Assembly (NCBI GenBank): GCA_946478635.1
Contig: CAMLCX010000395.1
Span: forward strand, 1 to 5,007
DNA: 5,007 bases
Reading direction: 5' to 3'
Source: an uncultured Pseudomonadota bacterium
Lineage (GTDB): Bacteria; Desulfobacterota_B; Binatia; UBA9968
Positions 4,356 through 5,007 of the stretch are shown here, in pieces. The notes under the pieces were generated by a model, which was not told where the DNA came from, searched no databases, and worked only from the letters and a program-made list of their open reading frames with translations. A program made the translations under genes and the position numbers. Within the stretch, counting starts at the first letter, position 1. Each line of letters starts with the position of its first letter.

Positions 4356-4815
4356 CTGCTGGCTGTTGCCACAGTTTTTCGCGTCGATCAGCGAGAATGT
4401 CGTCAGTACGCTTTTCCAGAAGCTGCTTGAATACATCGGCTTCCGGTGCCTGATGCTCGAGGGCCATAGTTCCCATAGACTGTTTCAGCCGTTTAAAAGC
4501 GATGCCGCGAGCCCGTCCACGCAGCAATTCTTTGATGGGCTTTTGGGGTCGTGGCTCAAGAACCAGATCGCACGACATTGCTTCAAAGATTCGCTTAAGG
4601 GTGCTGATCTGCGGATCGGTCTTGCCGCTCTCAATGCCGGCCAGGTGCGGTTGAGTGATCTTGGCACGGCTCGCCAGTTCGGCCTGGGTCATGCGAAGGG
4701 AGTCTCGCAAAATTCTAATCCAGTCTGCGGGTGACGGCTCGTGTGTCTTCGTTTCCGGCGGTGTGAGACGAGATAAAGCCATTTCATCGACTATGTTCAA
4801 GCGTCTTTGGGTCAT
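4348..4815 (-). CDS. XRE-type HTH regulator, 'mobile mystery protein A' family
   Basis: A 155-residue protein. Residues 31-88 form an XRE/Cro-like HTH: DWIRILRDSLRMTQAELASR, then AKITQPHLAGIESGKTDPQI and LKRIFEAMSCDLVLEP. The tail contains GTMALEHQAPEADVFKQLLE (115-134), matching the conserved M-x-LE-x-Q region I recall in mobile mystery protein A. Families A and B are known to occur together, often in mobilisation contexts, as here. The protein probably represses its own operon and may counter the Fic partner; both are inferred. ATG 4815 is chosen because the promoter upstream places transcription start at that codon. ATG 4782 (residue 12) is the alternative. No ribosome site precedes either. 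Confidence 0.85.
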   Translation of the reverse strand: MTQRRLNIVDEMALSRLTPPETKTHEPSPADWIRILRDSLRMTQAELASRAKITQPHLAGIESGKTDPQISTLKRIFEAMSCDLVLEPRPQKPIKELLRGRARGIAFKRLKQSMGTMALEHQAPEADVFKQLLEKRTDDILADRREKLWQQPADE

Positions 4816-4821
4816 GCTGAT

Positions 4822-4849
4822 ATACTAATAACTGTATTGAAAAAGTCAA
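4822..4849 (-). promoter_or_regulatory. Promoter of the HTH-Fic operon, probably leaderless
   Basis: On the minus strand -35 TTGACT (4849-4844), a 16-base spacer and -10 TAGTAT (4827-4822). Only six bases (ATCAGC) separate the -10 from the ATG at 4815, so transcription should begin at or next to the start codon. This agrees with the missing ribosome site. Confidence 0.55.
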
Positions 4850-4852
4850 TAC
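4834..4852. repeat. Inverted repeat over the -35 region of the HTH-Fic promoter
   Basis: GTATTGA (4834-4840) and TCAATAC (4846-4852) are perfect 7-bp arms around AAAAG. The site covers the -35 and much of the spacer, where a repressor would block RNA polymerase. The HTH protein is the obvious candidate binder, by inference. Confidence 0.55.
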
Positions 4853-4951
4853 TCATATGAAATACCATATTAATTAATCAGTAACAAATATGATAAAATA
4901 TGTTAAAACTCAATTATCTAGCGGAATTATCTATGCTTTATTGCTTGCCAT
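4853..4951. other. AT-rich non-coding stretch
   Basis: A strongly AT-rich tract upstream of the HTH-Fic promoter. It contains TATTAATTAAT and a 10-base tandem repeat, AATATGATAA/AATATGTTAA (4887-4906), differing at one base. No frame here looks coding. UP-element-like promoter support or a remnant of an insertion are possible readings. Confidence 0.4.
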
Positions 4952-4967
4952 AGTCTCTATAGAGACT
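4952..4967. repeat. Perfect 16-bp palindrome near the window end
   Basis: AGTCTCTATAGAGACT is an exact 8+8 palindrome. It is not followed by a T-run on either strand, so it is a poor terminator; a protein-binding site or the end of an element is more likely. Confidence 0.5.
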
Positions 4968-5007
4968 GGAATGCCGGACGAATAGTGCAATTCCAAGCCT
5001 TCGACCG

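Noticed and set aside
4931..5007. Minus-strand frame entering from the right edge and ending TAG, with VEGLELHYSSGIPVSIETMA visible
   Set aside because: Only 24 codons lie inside the window. It reads like a plausible gene end, but nothing supports it beyond being open, and the AT-rich tract and palindrome overlap it.

Overview
The window looks like a stretch of accessory DNA from a bacterial chromosome or large mobile element with roughly balanced base composition. A lineage such as Verrucomicrobiota or Acidobacteriota fits best. That guess rests on two small proteins that resemble, from memory, families common there: the Lys/Ala-rich repeat protein at 3220-3558 and the 70-residue protein at 2780-2992. 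No rRNA, tRNA or housekeeping gene is present to confirm it.

Layout. 1-384 is the 3' end of an unrecognised plus-strand gene. 562-744 is a solitary Phd/YefM-like antitoxin; its 3' end overlaps the convergent 719-1129 gene, a helix-turn-helix protein of excisionase type. That gene is the last of a minus-strand group of three: a ribbon-helix-helix-like protein (1276-1467), a possible 41-residue protein (1170-1295) and the HTH protein, each with a strong Shine-Dalgarno site. A 308-base divergent gap (1468-1775) carries a good sigma70-type promoter and a perfect 20-bp palindrome facing a Phd antitoxin/PIN toxin pair (1776-2487). That pair ends at a clear hairpin terminator, followed by a GC-rich tandem repeat.

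2580-2992 holds a possible 57-residue ORF coupled by an ATGA overlap to a 70-residue conserved-looking protein. 3220-3558 encodes a basic protein with two copies of a 19-residue motif. It has its own terminator and is flanked by 16-bp exact direct repeats. On the minus strand, 4815-3747 is an HTH-Fic pair that matches the 'mobile mystery protein A/B' families. Its promoter appears to give a leaderless mRNA and contains an inverted repeat. The last 190 bases are AT-rich, with a 16-bp palindrome and no convincing gene.

How it fits together. Three toxin/antitoxin-like loci (orphan Phd, Phd-PIN, HTH-Fic) and a pair of small DNA-binding proteins lie within 5 kb without metabolic genes. Two of the loci have dyad sequences placed where an autorepressor would sit. 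This is the picture of a toxin-antitoxin-rich island. The families are known; the least explained parts are the RHH/41-aa/HTH group and the repeat-bounded 640-bp cassette.
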